In this document: positions 26,223 to 35,583 of the stretch, one piece after another | Position numbering within the stretch: the stretch's first letter is position 1 | How the letters are laid out: every line of letters starts with the position of its first letter | Source of the DNA: CALDOK01 sp964481655 | GTDB taxonomy: Bacteria > Myxococcota_A > UBA796 > JAFGLY01 | Direction: 5' to 3' | NCBI GenBank assembly: GCA_964481655.1 | Contig: CAYZVO010000015.1 | Span: forward strand, 1-64,000 | DNA length: 64,000 nucleotides | Program-made: the position numbers and the translations under genes | The notes under the pieces: generated by a model | What the model saw: only the letters and a program-made list of their open reading frames with translations | What the model was told of the DNA's origin: nothing | The model's database searches: none

Positions 26223-27961
26223 TCCGCGGCGCGCTTTCGGCGCTGCTCCTGACCGCCTGCACCGAGACCCAGGTGCAGGGGCTGGAGCCCGCCCTGACCG
26301 TGGCGCCCGAGTCGGTGCTGTTCGAGGGGGTGCCGCTGGATGGCGAAGGCGAAGCCGTGGTCACCATCGGCAACGCCGGCGGGGGCACGCTGCAGCTGGA
26401 GGGCTTCTCGACCGCCAGCCCGTTCTCCGTCGAGGGCGAGCCCCAGGACCTCGAGCCCGGGGCGAGCCTCGCGGTGGGGTTGCGCTTCTACGCCCTGGCC
26501 GATGGCACCCACGAGGGCGCGCTGCGCATCGCGTCCAACGACCCCGAACAGCCCACGGTCGACGTGCCCCTGTCCGCCGTGGTGGTGGCGCCGGACATCC
26601 TGGTGGAGCCCGAGCGGCTGGTGTTCGCCGGCGACGGCGCCCGGCAGCAGCAGCGGATCTACATCAGCAACGAGGGCGAGGGCCCCCTGGTGCTCGTCAC
26701 GGCGGCGGTGAGCGACGACGGTGGCGGCGCGTTCGAGCTGGCCCAGGAACCCCAGGACCTGCGGGTGGAGGCCGGAGAGATCACCCAGCTGGACGTGATC
26801 TGCGAGGTGGAGGGCACAGCCATCGGCGCGCTGTCCATCCAGTCCAACGATCCCGACAGCCCCACGGTCGAGGTCTGGCTGGGGGCCGAGGATCCGGACA
26901 ACGACACGCCGTCGGCGCCGGTGGTCGCGATCACTCCGGGTGAGCCCGAGGAGGGCGACGGGCTGCTGTGCGAGATCCTGGAGCCCGCGGTGGACCCCGA
27001 GGGCGAACAGGTCGGCTACACCTTCGCGTGGCGTGAGGACGACGCGGCCTGGGCCGGCGCCACGGGGTCCTCGGCCCACGCGGGGGACAGCATCGACGGG
27101 GCCGAGACCCAGGACCTCGAGATCTGGACCTGCGAGGTGACCCCGAGCGATCCCTGGGGAGCCGGTGACGCGGGTGAGGCCTCAGTGCAGATCGGCTGCG
27201 TCTACGGCGCGGACGAGCGCTGCCCGGGGCTGTCCTGTCTGGACATCCTCGAGCAGGGTGCTGCCGACGGCGACGGGGTCTACTGGATCGATCCGCTGGG
27301 GGAGGGGGCCTACCAGGTCCACTGCGACATGACGCTGGATGGGGGGGGGTGGACGCTCACCATGGTCTCGAGCGACGACGATCAGACCACCTGGACCTGG
27401 AACAACCGCACCCTGATGTCCAGCGACGCGCGGCCCGTCGGCTCCCTCGACGCCATCGATCGGGACTTCGAGTCCGCCGCGCACGTCGATGTGGTCTTCG
27501 CCGACCTGATGTTCTTGCACGCGCCGTCGGGCGTCTGGGCCGCCTACGATCTGGTGGGCGACGGCACGCTGGGGCTCGCGGCCACCATCGCCGCCGTCGG
27601 AGATCCCGTCTGCTACGACCCGGGCGACGGCTTCGCCATGACCGCGGGCACGCTCACGCTGCAGGGCGATCTGTGCTCCACCGAGCTGTACTTCAGCCCC
27701 CAGGACTGGGACGGCTGGGGCTGCAGCGCGGACAACGACGGGCACACCCACGGCCCGGCGTGGAGCGCGGCGAACAACAGCGGCTGCCCCTTCGACGATC
27801 CGGGCTCCATCTCGGGCCTGGGCCCCAACCAGCACGATGGTCAGCAGGACCTCGAGTGCCGCATGCCCGACGAGAACTGCCTCGGCTTCGCCGAGAAGGC
27901 CGGCCTGAACACCGGAGCCCAGGGCGCGGCGGAGAACTACATGCAGGTGTATGTGCGATGA
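26219..27961 (+). CDS. Lipoprotein with ASH/choice-of-anchor-D repeats and fibrinogen-like C-terminal domain
   Basis: A 580-residue protein. The GTG start overlaps the upstream stop. The lipobox is LLTAC (Cys14). Two immunoglobulin-like repeats of the ASH/choice-of-anchor-D type follow (about 28-115 and 125-220), each ending in ASNDPEQPTVDVPL or QSNDPDSPTVEVWL. A third Ig/PKD-like segment (about 235-325) comes next. The C-terminal 250 residues resemble a fibrinogen-type domain: CLDILEQ, GVYWIDPLGEGAYQVHCDM, GGGWTLTM and a Trp/Asn/Cys-rich end. Bacterial fibrinogen-like domains are thought to bind sugars. It probably acts as a surface adhesin. The stop overlaps the next start (ATGA). Confidence 0.87.
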   Translation: MIRGALSALLLTACTETQVQGLEPALTVAPESVLFEGVPLDGEGEAVVTIGNAGGGTLQLEGFSTASPFSVEGEPQDLEPGASLAVGLRFYALADGTHEGALRIASNDPEQPTVDVPLSAVVVAPDILVEPERLVFAGDGARQQQRIYISNEGEGPLVLVTAAVSDDGGGAFELAQEPQDLRVEAGEITQLDVICEVEGTAIGALSIQSNDPDSPTVEVWLGAEDPDNDTPSAPVVAITPGEPEEGDGLLCEILEPAVDPEGEQVGYTFAWREDDAAWAGATGSSAHAGDSIDGAETQDLEIWTCEVTPSDPWGAGDAGEASVQIGCVYGADERCPGLSCLDILEQGAADGDGVYWIDPLGEGAYQVHCDMTLDGGGWTLTMVSSDDDQTTWTWNNRTLMSSDARPVGSLDAIDRDFESAAHVDVVFADLMFLHAPSGVWAAYDLVGDGTLGLAATIAAVGDPVCYDPGDGFAMTAGTLTLQGDLCSTELYFSPQDWDGWGCSADNDGHTHGPAWSAANNSGCPFDDPGSISGLGPNQHDGQQDLECRMPDENCLGFAEKAGLNTGAQGAAENYMQVYVR

Positions 27962-30081
27962 ATCCCCGACTCTCCCTGCTGCTCCTGATCCTCACTGCCT
28001 GCAGCTCCAGCCAGGACCAGGACATGGACGGCTTCGGTGTGCTGCAGGGGGACTGTGACGACCACGACGACACCATCCACCCGGCCGCGCCCGAGGTCTG
28101 CAACGGCCTCGACGACGACTGCGACGGGACCGTGGACGACGACGCTGCCGGTGGTGACTGGTTCTACCCGGACGCCGACGGCGACGGCTACGGGCTGACC
28201 GCCTTCCCGGCCCAGCACTGCGCCGAGTCGGTGCCCGGCTGGACCCGGGAGCGGGGCGACTGCGACGAGGGCGACGCCAGCATCCATCCCGGCGCCGATG
28301 AGCTCTGCAACGGCGTGGACGACGACTGCGACGAGCGGGTCGATGAGAACGCCGCGGACGTCACCACCTGGTACGCCGACGACGACGGGGATGGGTTTGG
28401 AGACAGCGATCGCAGCTGGCCCGCCTGCATGCAGCCCGAGGGCTGGGTGGAGCACGGTGGGGACTGCGACGACGGCGATCCAGCGGTGCACCCCGACGCC
28501 GATGAGAGCTGCCTGACCGAGTCGGACGACGACTGCGACGGTGAGGCCAACGAGGTGGACGCGGTGGCGTGCTCCGACTGGTACGAGGACGCGGACGGCG
28601 ACGGCTACGGCGGCGACGGGCTCTGCCTCTGCGAGGCCGCGGAGCCCTTCACCCTCGAGGCCTCGGAGGACTGCGACGACGGGGACGAGGGGGTGCACCC
28701 CGGAGCCGAGGAGCTGGACGACCTGGTGGACCAGGACTGCGACGGCCAGGCGGCCGTCAGCGCCGACATCCTCGGGATCTCCATCAGCGGCGAGGACTAC
28801 GCCGACTACGCCGGCATCGCCCTGGCGCTGGTGGGCGACACCGACGGGGACGGCTGGGATGACCTGCTCATCGGGGCCCACGGGGACGACAGCATCGGCA
28901 ACGCCACGGGTGCCGCCTACCTGGTGGCCGGTCCCATCACCGCCTCGATGGACCTGGCGGATGCCCAGGCGAAGCTGCTGGGAGAAGCCGGCAACGACTA
29001 CACCGGGCTCAGCATGGCCCCGGCGGGCGATCTCGACGGCGACGGGCTGGCCGACCTGCTGGTGGGCGCCTATCGCAACGATCGTGGGGGCACGGACGCC
29101 GGCGCGGTGTTCCTCGTGCACGGCCCGGTGGAGGGTGAGATCGAGCTGGGCGTCGCCGCCCTGGCGTTCACCGGCGAGGGCTCCTACCACTACGCCGGCT
29201 ACGCCCTGGACGGCGGCGGCGACCTGACCGGGGATGGGTGGCCCGATGTGGCCATCGGAGCCTACCTGGCCGACGGCGCCGGCAGCAGCGCTGGTGCGGT
29301 CTACGTGCTCGAAGGGCCGGTGGACGAGGGGGGCTCGCTGCCCGAGATCGGCCTGATCCTGGAGCCCTACAGCAGCGGCAGCTCCTTCGGCTACGACCTC
29401 TGCTCGCTGGACCTGGACGGTGACGGTGTGGACGAGCTGGCCGTCGGGGCCCTCACCACCGATCTCGAGGAGAGCAACACCGGCTCTGTGATGGTGTACC
29501 GGGGGCCGGTGCAGCACGCGGGCGACTACCCCGACAGCGAGATCTACGGCACCCTGTCGGGGGACTACCTGGGGCGCACGGTGGCCGACGGAGGCGATCT
29601 CGATGGCGACGGCGTCCCCGACCTCGTCATCGGGAGCCAGGACGCCGACTACGTGCGCATCAACGCCGGTGTCCTCTACGTCATCGATGAGCTCCCCGTG
29701 GGCCAGGAGGACGTGCACGAGACCTGGTCCGCGCGCATCGTAGGCGCCGGGGAGACGGACAACATCACCCAGGTGGAGTCCGCAGGGGACATCGACGGAG
29801 ACGGCTGGGGCGACCTGGTGCTGGGAGCCCGCTACCACGACGCCGCCGGGGAGTCCGCGGGCCAGGCCTACCTGCTGCTCGGCCCCGTCGAGGGCTCCAT
29901 CGACCTGCAGGACGCGCCCCTGATCATCGACGGCGCGGAGGCGGGCGACGCCGTGGGCTGCGCCGTGGCGGGGGGCGTCGATCTCGACGGCGGAGGCGAG
30001 CTGGACTTCCTGTTCAGCGCCATCTACGCGGGCGAGGACACCGAGGGCCTGGTCTACCTGGCCCAGGGGGAGGACCGATGA
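27958..30081 (+). CDS. MopE-repeat/FG-GAP lipoprotein, copy 1
   Basis: A 707-residue protein with lipobox LTAC (Cys15). The N-terminal 260 residues hold about five MopE-type putative metal-binding repeats, with units such as GDCDDHDDTIHPAAPEVCNG and LDDDCDGTVDD. The rest is a seven-bladed FG-GAP (integrin-alpha-like) propeller with blades such as DTDGDGWDDLLIGAHGDD and DLDGDGLADLLVGAYRND, whose Asp loops fit calcium binding. It is the first gene of the duplicated three-gene module; copy 2 is at 33451. A surface adhesion or scaffold role is inferred. It is coupled to both neighbours by 4-nt overlaps. Confidence 0.92.
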   Translation: MNPRLSLLLLILTACSSSQDQDMDGFGVLQGDCDDHDDTIHPAAPEVCNGLDDDCDGTVDDDAAGGDWFYPDADGDGYGLTAFPAQHCAESVPGWTRERGDCDEGDASIHPGADELCNGVDDDCDERVDENAADVTTWYADDDGDGFGDSDRSWPACMQPEGWVEHGGDCDDGDPAVHPDADESCLTESDDDCDGEANEVDAVACSDWYEDADGDGYGGDGLCLCEAAEPFTLEASEDCDDGDEGVHPGAEELDDLVDQDCDGQAAVSADILGISISGEDYADYAGIALALVGDTDGDGWDDLLIGAHGDDSIGNATGAAYLVAGPITASMDLADAQAKLLGEAGNDYTGLSMAPAGDLDGDGLADLLVGAYRNDRGGTDAGAVFLVHGPVEGEIELGVAALAFTGEGSYHYAGYALDGGGDLTGDGWPDVAIGAYLADGAGSSAGAVYVLEGPVDEGGSLPEIGLILEPYSSGSSFGYDLCSLDLDGDGVDELAVGALTTDLEESNTGSVMVYRGPVQHAGDYPDSEIYGTLSGDYLGRTVADGGDLDGDGVPDLVIGSQDADYVRINAGVLYVIDELPVGQEDVHETWSARIVGAGETDNITQVESAGDIDGDGWGDLVLGARYHDAAGESAGQAYLLLGPVEGSIDLQDAPLIIDGAEAGDAVGCAVAGGVDLDGGGELDFLFSAIYAGEDTEGLVYLAQGEDR

Positions 30082-32009
30082 GCGCGCGCACCCCCTTCAT
30101 GTTCGTTCTGCTGTGCTCGGCCTGCACCGACTACGGCGTGAACATCATCGAGCTGCCCGATCCCGATCCGCCGGACACCGAGGTTCCCGGAGACAGCGAG
30201 CGCTTCGACAGCGGGCCCCCACTGGACACCGACGCGCCGCCCGCCTGCTCGGATGGTCCCTGGCCCGAGGGCGAGGCTGCGGTGGACGAGACCTGTCGCT
30301 GGGAGCCCGAGACCGGCACCTTCCGGCCGGTGATCGAGTGGTGGATGTCCAGTTTCGACGAGCACCCCCAGTTCGCCAGCACCACGGTCACGCCGGCGGT
30401 CGGCCAGCTCACCGACGACGACGGCGACGGCGACATCGACAGCGACGACACCCCCGACATCGCCGCGGTCTTCTACGAGGAGCTCGACAACCGCTACGAG
30501 ACCGTGCTGCGCCTGATCTCCGGCGACGGATCGGGTGTGCACTGGAGCGTGAAGGGCGCGGAGCTGGACGGCACCACCTGGCACCCGTACCAGAACGCCA
30601 ACTGTGCCTTGGCGGACATCGGGGCCGACGGTCGGGCCGAGATCGCCACCACTGTCAACGACGGCAGCACCTGCCGGGCGGGCTTGTTCGACAACCAGGG
30701 CGCCCTGCTGTGGGTCAACACCGACGTGGCGCTCAAGTGCGGCAACAACGCGCCCGCCTTCGCCGATCTCGAAGGCGACGGCGTGGTGGAGCTGGTGTAC
30801 GGACCGTTCATCTTCGACGCGGCCAGCGGTCAGCTGCTGGGCGAAGGCAGCCACGGCACCGGCTGCAACCAGGGCTACTCCTGGGGTGGCTACCACAGCG
30901 TGCCCGCAGACCTGGACGGCGACGGCATCCAGGAGATCGTGGCCGGTCGGTCGGTGTATCGGCCCGATGGCGAACACCACTGCTTCGCCGACTTCGAGGA
31001 CGGCTACGCGGCGGTGGCCGATCTCGACGGCGATGGGCTCGGGGAGTTCGTCATCACCGGCGCCGGTGATGTGCGCCTCTTCGAGCACGACTGCTGGTAC
31101 ATCGACGGCTGGGAGCTGGACGACGAGGGGAGCGGTGGGCCGGCGACCATCGCCGACTACGACGGCGATGGCGAGCCCGAGATCGGGGTCGCCTCCTACG
31201 GCCACTACACCGTCTACGAGACGGACGGCAGCCTGCTGTGGCGCAACGACGTGCAGGACCACAGCTCGTCCTCCACGGGCTCGTCTGTCTACGACTTCGA
31301 CGGCGATGGTTACGCCGAGGTCGTCTATGCCGACGAGGAGGACCTCTGGATCTTCCAGGGCATCGACGGCGCCGTGCGTATGCGGGACGGAACCCACTGG
31401 TCCTGGACGGGCAACGAGCTGCCCGTCGTCGTGGACGTGGACGGCGACGGTGAGGTGGAGATCGTGGTCTCGGACCTCGAGGGCATCTTCGTGGTCGGCG
31501 ACCAGGACCACAGCTGGGTGGCCGGCCGCCAGGTTTGGAATCAGCCCAGCTACAACATCACCAACGTCAACGACGACCTGACCATCCCCGCCATCCCCGA
31601 TCCCAACTGGCCCGAGCACAACAACTTCCGCTCCGGCGACATCACCCCGGCCTTCGGCGCGGCCGCCCCCGACGCGGCGCCCCTGCTGGTGGACGTCTGC
31701 ACCCTCGAGTGCGACGCCGGGCTCCTGCAGCTCACCATCCAGGTGGGCGACAGCGGGCTCGAGGCCCTCGAACCAGGCGTCGCCATCGCCGTGTACGCCG
31801 GGGCCGAGGCCAGCGGCGATCCCCTCGCCACGGGGAACACCAGCGAGGCCGTGCCTTCTGGCGGCGCCAGCGAGGCCATCGTCGTCGAGCTGGACGTGTC
31901 CGCCACCGCGCTCGAGGCCCTCACCGTGGTGGTGGACCCCGACGACGCGCTGTCCGAGTGCAGCGAGGACAACAACACCATCGTCATCCAGGAGGGGCTG
32001 TGTCCCTGA
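30078..32009 (+). CDS. VCBS/FG-GAP propeller lipoprotein, copy 1
   Basis: A 643-residue lipoprotein (lipobox LCSAC, Cys16). The mature N-terminus TDYGVNIIELPDPDPPDTE is followed by a Pro/Asp linker. Residues about 110-500 form a VCBS/FG-GAP beta-propeller with repeats such as DDDGDGDIDSDDTPDIAAV, ADLDGDGIQEIVAG and ADYDGDGEPEIGVASYG. About residues 530-640 form a CARDB/Ig-like domain that includes CTLECDAGLLQLTIQVGDSG and ends ECSEDNNTIVIQEGLCP. Copy 2 (35580) is highly similar over the whole length. It is coupled to the upstream gene (ATGA) and overlaps the next gene by 10 nt, with AGGAGG inside its own 3' end serving the next start. Confidence 0.92.
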   Translation: MSARTPFMFVLLCSACTDYGVNIIELPDPDPPDTEVPGDSERFDSGPPLDTDAPPACSDGPWPEGEAAVDETCRWEPETGTFRPVIEWWMSSFDEHPQFASTTVTPAVGQLTDDDGDGDIDSDDTPDIAAVFYEELDNRYETVLRLISGDGSGVHWSVKGAELDGTTWHPYQNANCALADIGADGRAEIATTVNDGSTCRAGLFDNQGALLWVNTDVALKCGNNAPAFADLEGDGVVELVYGPFIFDAASGQLLGEGSHGTGCNQGYSWGGYHSVPADLDGDGIQEIVAGRSVYRPDGEHHCFADFEDGYAAVADLDGDGLGEFVITGAGDVRLFEHDCWYIDGWELDDEGSGGPATIADYDGDGEPEIGVASYGHYTVYETDGSLLWRNDVQDHSSSSTGSSVYDFDGDGYAEVVYADEEDLWIFQGIDGAVRMRDGTHWSWTGNELPVVVDVDGDGEVEIVVSDLEGIFVVGDQDHSWVAGRQVWNQPSYNITNVNDDLTIPAIPDPNWPEHNNFRSGDITPAFGAAAPDAAPLLVDVCTLECDAGLLQLTIQVGDSGLEALEPGVAIAVYAGAEASGDPLATGNTSEAVPSGGASEAIVVELDVSATALEALTVVVDPDDALSECSEDNNTIVIQEGLCP

Positions 32010-33442
32010 TCGCCCTGACCACCGCCGCCCTGCTGCTCCCCGCCTGCGACCGCTCCGAGTGCGGCCCTGGCACCCACCTCGAGGACGGCGTGTGCGTGCT
32101 GGACGAGGACACCGACGTCGAGGGAGACACCGACACCGACGCGGACGCCGACACGGACAGCGACACGGACGCCGACGCCGACGCCGACACGGACGCCGAC
32201 GCCGACACGGACGCCGACACCGACATCCACAGCCCGCGCAGCTTCCCCGAGGTCATGGACCGCGTCGCCGTGTTCGCTGATCAGTTCTGGCCCTACACCG
32301 ACGAGCAGGCCCAGGTGATGGCGGAGAGGTTCCTGGGCACCCAGAAGATCTTCCTGGATCAGTCCGCCGCCATCCGTACCCACGACGAGGACTTCCTGGT
32401 CCTGCACTACCACCTCTGCATCTGGCAGCAGCAGCCCGACCACCAGCTCATCATCGACGGCGAGAACTGGGGCAACGACTTCGAGTTCGTGACGAAGCAC
32501 GAGGACTGGTTCTGGCACAACGAGGCCGGCGAGCGGGTGCGCTCGAGCAGCGACGGCAAGTACCTGATGAACATCTCGAACACCGAGTTCATCGAGTACT
32601 GGAAGTCCTCCATCCTCGAGCAGATGCGCCTGGGGGACTACGACGGCGTGTTCCTGGACTCCTGCTCCACCGGGTTGCTCAACAGCGAAGCCTTGGGAGG
32701 CACCTACGACGGCGAGGAGGTGCCGGGTGAGGCCCGCTTCGCGGGCACCGGAGCCCTCAGCAGCTTCGACGAGCTCGGCGGGCTGACCTGGCCCCAGGCC
32801 TACGAGGCCTTCATGTCGGAGATCTGCGCCCACTACGAGTCCTACGGCTACGCCTGCTTGCCCAATGTCGGCAACCAGACCACCACCTGGGACCCCACCG
32901 ACTACGACGACACATCCACGGGCGGCATGGTGGAGAACGCCTTCAACGTCAGCACGGAGGGTGATTGGGTGCAGGTGGCGAACCGCATCCTGGGCCTCAC
33001 CGACGGGATCATCATCCTGCAGTCCTACCCGAGCGACTCCGACATCGATGCACGCCAGTACTACCTGGGCAGCTACCTGTTGGTGAGGGAAGCGCGGACC
33101 TACATCAGCTACTTCTCGGCGCACACCTTCTCCTGGTTCCCGGAGTGGGATGTCCCCCTGGGCGCGCCCACCGAGTCCGCTGCGGGCGAGGACGTCTCCA
33201 CCCTGGCCTGGAGCGGGGTCTACCGGCGCCGCTTCGACCACGGCTTCGTGCTGGTCAATCCCCACGACGACGCGGCGGAGGTGACCCTCGAGGCCACCGC
33301 CTGGCGGGCCGTCCCGACCGGAGGCGGCCCGCTCAACCGCGCGGGCACCAACGACGCCAAGCTCGCCTACGAGGCCGTGAGCGGCGTGACGATGGACCCC
33401 TGGAGCGCCGCGATCTTCCTGAACAGCGCGCCCGCGGAGTAG
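32000..33442 (+). CDS. Asp-Thr-linker lipoprotein with glycoside-hydrolase-like TIM barrel
   Basis: A 480-residue protein. The GTG start has AGGAGG 5 nt upstream. The lipobox is LLPAC (Cys16), then CGPGTHLEDGVCV, then an acidic Asp-Thr-Ala linker (about 42-76). The catalytic-like domain (about 80-480) resembles the putative glycosyl hydrolase group GHL15: FADQFWPYTDEQAQVM, KIFLDQSAAIRTHDEDFLVLHYH, GDYDGVFLDSCS and GMVENAFNVSTEGDW. The Asp in FLDSC and the Glu in MVENAF are candidate active-site acids. The end is a small strand-rich domain (GFVLVNPHDDAAEVTL). It is the third gene of module copy 1; its counterpart at 37523 has a different effector domain. Confidence 0.85.
   Translation: MSLIALTTAALLLPACDRSECGPGTHLEDGVCVLDEDTDVEGDTDTDADADTDSDTDADADADTDADADTDADTDIHSPRSFPEVMDRVAVFADQFWPYTDEQAQVMAERFLGTQKIFLDQSAAIRTHDEDFLVLHYHLCIWQQQPDHQLIIDGENWGNDFEFVTKHEDWFWHNEAGERVRSSSDGKYLMNISNTEFIEYWKSSILEQMRLGDYDGVFLDSCSTGLLNSEALGGTYDGEEVPGEARFAGTGALSSFDELGGLTWPQAYEAFMSEICAHYESYGYACLPNVGNQTTTWDPTDYDDTSTGGMVENAFNVSTEGDWVQVANRILGLTDGIIILQSYPSDSDIDARQYYLGSYLLVREARTYISYFSAHTFSWFPEWDVPLGAPTESAAGEDVSTLAWSGVYRRRFDHGFVLVNPHDDAAEVTLEATAWRAVPTGGGPLNRAGTNDAKLAYEAVSGVTMDPWSAAIFLNSAPAE
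32126..32225 (+). repeat. Asp-Thr/Ala linker hexamer array
   Basis: About 100 bp of GACACC, GACACG, GACGCC and GACGCG units code for the acidic linker of the TIM-barrel lipoprotein. The only interruption in the acidic pattern is a single Ser codon. Confidence 0.9.
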
Positions 33443-33450
33443 GCCTGAGC

Positions 33451-35583
33451 ATGCGCACCGCCTGCCCCCTCCTGCTGCTGCTCCTGGCCGGCTGCAGCTC
33501 CGGCCAGGACCAGGACATGGACGGCTTCGGGGTGCTGCAGGGCGACTGCGACGACCACGACCCCACCATCCATCCCGCGGCGCCGGAGGTCTGCAACGGC
33601 ATCGACGACGACTGCGATGGGACGGTGGATGACGACGCCGAGGGCGGCGAGTGGTTCTACGTGGACGCCGACGGCGACGGCTGGGGCTTGTCCGCTTACG
33701 CCGAGCAGCACTGCGCCAGTGAGGTCGCCGGCTGGGCCCAGCAACGCGGGGACTGCAACGACTACGACCCGGGGGTCCACCCGGGGGCCGACGAGCTGTG
33801 CAACGGCACCGACGACGACTGCGACGGCCGCACGGACGAGGGCGCGGTGGATGCGGCCACCTGGTACGCGGACGACGACGGGGATGGGTGGGGGGATGAG
33901 GGCATCAACTGGCCTGCCTGCGAGCAGCCCAGCGGCTGGATCGCCCAGGGGGGCGACTGCGACGACGGCGATCCCGACGTGCATCCCGAGGCCGGGGAGG
34001 TCTGCTGGACCAGCTTCGACGACGACTGCGACGGAGAGCCCAACGAGCAGGACGCGGCCGGGTGCGAGATCTTCCACGAGGATGCGGACGGAGACGGGTA
34101 CGGAGGCGCGGGGGCTTGCTTCTGCGAGGCCGTGGATCCCTGGCTGCTCGACGACGCCACGGACTGCGATGACCACGACGCCTCCATCCACCCGGGCGCC
34201 GAAGATCTGGACGATCTCATCGACCAGGACTGCGACGGCGGGGTGAACCTGGCGGTCTCGGCCATGACGCTGCGGGTGACTGGGGAGTACGAGAACGACA
34301 ACGCCGGCATCAGCGCTGCCATGGTGGGCGACGTGGACGGGGACGGCTGGGGCGATCTACTGGTGGGCGCCCACGGCGACGACAGCAACGCCAGCGCCTC
34401 GGGTGCGGCCTACCTGGTGCGGGGTCCGATCACGGCCGATGTGGCCTTGGTCGACGCCGAGGCCAAGCTCGTCGGCGCCAGCTACGCCGACTACGCGGGC
34501 TGGCAGGTCGCGCCGGCGGGGGACCAGGACGGGGACGGCTACGCCGACCTGCTCGTGGCAGCCTACGGCTGTGACGAACAGGCGAGCTCCGCCGGTGTCG
34601 CCTACCTGGTCTATGGCCCCGTCAGCGGCGAGCACCAGCTCGAGGACGCCGACGCGGAGCTCTGGGGGCTCGGTGGCGGACTCATGGGCTGGAACATCGA
34701 CGGTGGCGAGGATCTCACCGGCGACGGTGTCCCCGATCTGATCCTGGGCGCCTACGCCAGCGACGAGGGTGGCACCGACAGCGGGGTCGCCTGGCTGGTG
34801 CCCGGGCCGGTGACCGGCCAGCACGTGGTGGACGGGATCGCCTTCGGCATCTACGGCGAGCGTGACGACGAGCTCGGCTACAGCGTGGCCATGGGTGGGG
34901 ACCAGGACGGCGATGGCCAGCGGGAGCTGCTGCTGGGCGCGCCGGACGACGACCTGGGGGACACCAGCACCGGCTCGCTGCTGATCTTCAACACCCCGCT
35001 GGACACGGACTACCTGACCGCCGACGCCACGCTGTACGGGGAGACCAACTACGATCGCATGGGCCGCTGGGTCGCCGACGGCGGCGACATCGACGGGGAT
35101 GGCTACGACGATCTGCTCGCCGGCTCCCAGCACGGGGACCTGCTGCGACCCAACGCCGGCACCCTGTGGGTCATCCCGGGCCCGGTCTGGGGCCAGCTGT
35201 GGACCTCGGAGGTGTTGGCGGCGCGCATCGCCGGACCCCACGAGTACGCGGAGGTCTACAAGCTCGAGGGTGCAGGCGACATCGACAACGACGGCTTCGA
35301 CGACGTGGTCATCGGGGGGGAGTACGTGGACGGAGACACAGGCGAGAACCAGGGAGCCGCCTGGCTGCTCTACGGCCCTGTCTCTGGCAACATCGACCTG
35401 GCCGACGATGCCGACGTGAGCTTCCTCTCCGAGGACGCCTCGGACTACCTGGGCGTGTCGGTGCGCGGCGGCGGGGACATCACCGGCGACGGGCTGGACG
35501 ACCTGCTCATCGGCGCTCGGTATGCGGGTGAGGGTGACGTCGGGACCCTGTTCATCCTGCCGGGCCAGGGGGGCGGCTCATGA
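33451..35583 (+). CDS. MopE-repeat/FG-GAP lipoprotein, copy 2
   Basis: A 710-residue paralogue of the protein at 27958, with the same layout: lipobox LLAGC (Cys15), CSSGQDQDMDGFGVLQGDCD, about five MopE-type repeats with DDDCDG units, then a seven-bladed FG-GAP propeller. It has drifted moderately but keeps all Cys and most Asp positions of the repeats. It starts 8 bp after the upstream stop rather than overlapping it, the likely scar of the duplication joint. The stop overlaps the next gene (ATGA). A possible role is metal-dependent surface adhesion or scaffolding. Confidence 0.92.
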   Translation: MRTACPLLLLLLAGCSSGQDQDMDGFGVLQGDCDDHDPTIHPAAPEVCNGIDDDCDGTVDDDAEGGEWFYVDADGDGWGLSAYAEQHCASEVAGWAQQRGDCNDYDPGVHPGADELCNGTDDDCDGRTDEGAVDAATWYADDDGDGWGDEGINWPACEQPSGWIAQGGDCDDGDPDVHPEAGEVCWTSFDDDCDGEPNEQDAAGCEIFHEDADGDGYGGAGACFCEAVDPWLLDDATDCDDHDASIHPGAEDLDDLIDQDCDGGVNLAVSAMTLRVTGEYENDNAGISAAMVGDVDGDGWGDLLVGAHGDDSNASASGAAYLVRGPITADVALVDAEAKLVGASYADYAGWQVAPAGDQDGDGYADLLVAAYGCDEQASSAGVAYLVYGPVSGEHQLEDADAELWGLGGGLMGWNIDGGEDLTGDGVPDLILGAYASDEGGTDSGVAWLVPGPVTGQHVVDGIAFGIYGERDDELGYSVAMGGDQDGDGQRELLLGAPDDDLGDTSTGSLLIFNTPLDTDYLTADATLYGETNYDRMGRWVADGGDIDGDGYDDLLAGSQHGDLLRPNAGTLWVIPGPVWGQLWTSEVLAARIAGPHEYAEVYKLEGAGDIDNDGFDDVVIGGEYVDGDTGENQGAAWLLYGPVSGNIDLADDADVSFLSEDASDYLGVSVRGGGDITGDGLDDLLIGARYAGEGDVGTLFILPGQGGGS

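Larger units (their letters stand above)
27958..33442 (+). repeat. Tandem gene-module duplication, copy 1
   Basis: Three genes (27958, 30078, 32000) are repeated in the same order and spacing style by the genes at 33451, 35580 and 37523. The first and second genes are paralogous throughout. The third pair shares only the signal, the Cys motif and the linker. Confidence 0.9.

Noticed and set aside
28035..28750. Regular Asp/Cys-rich DNA repeats as a mobile or tandem repeat element
   Set aside because: They are MopE-type protein repeats with ordinary codon variation between units.
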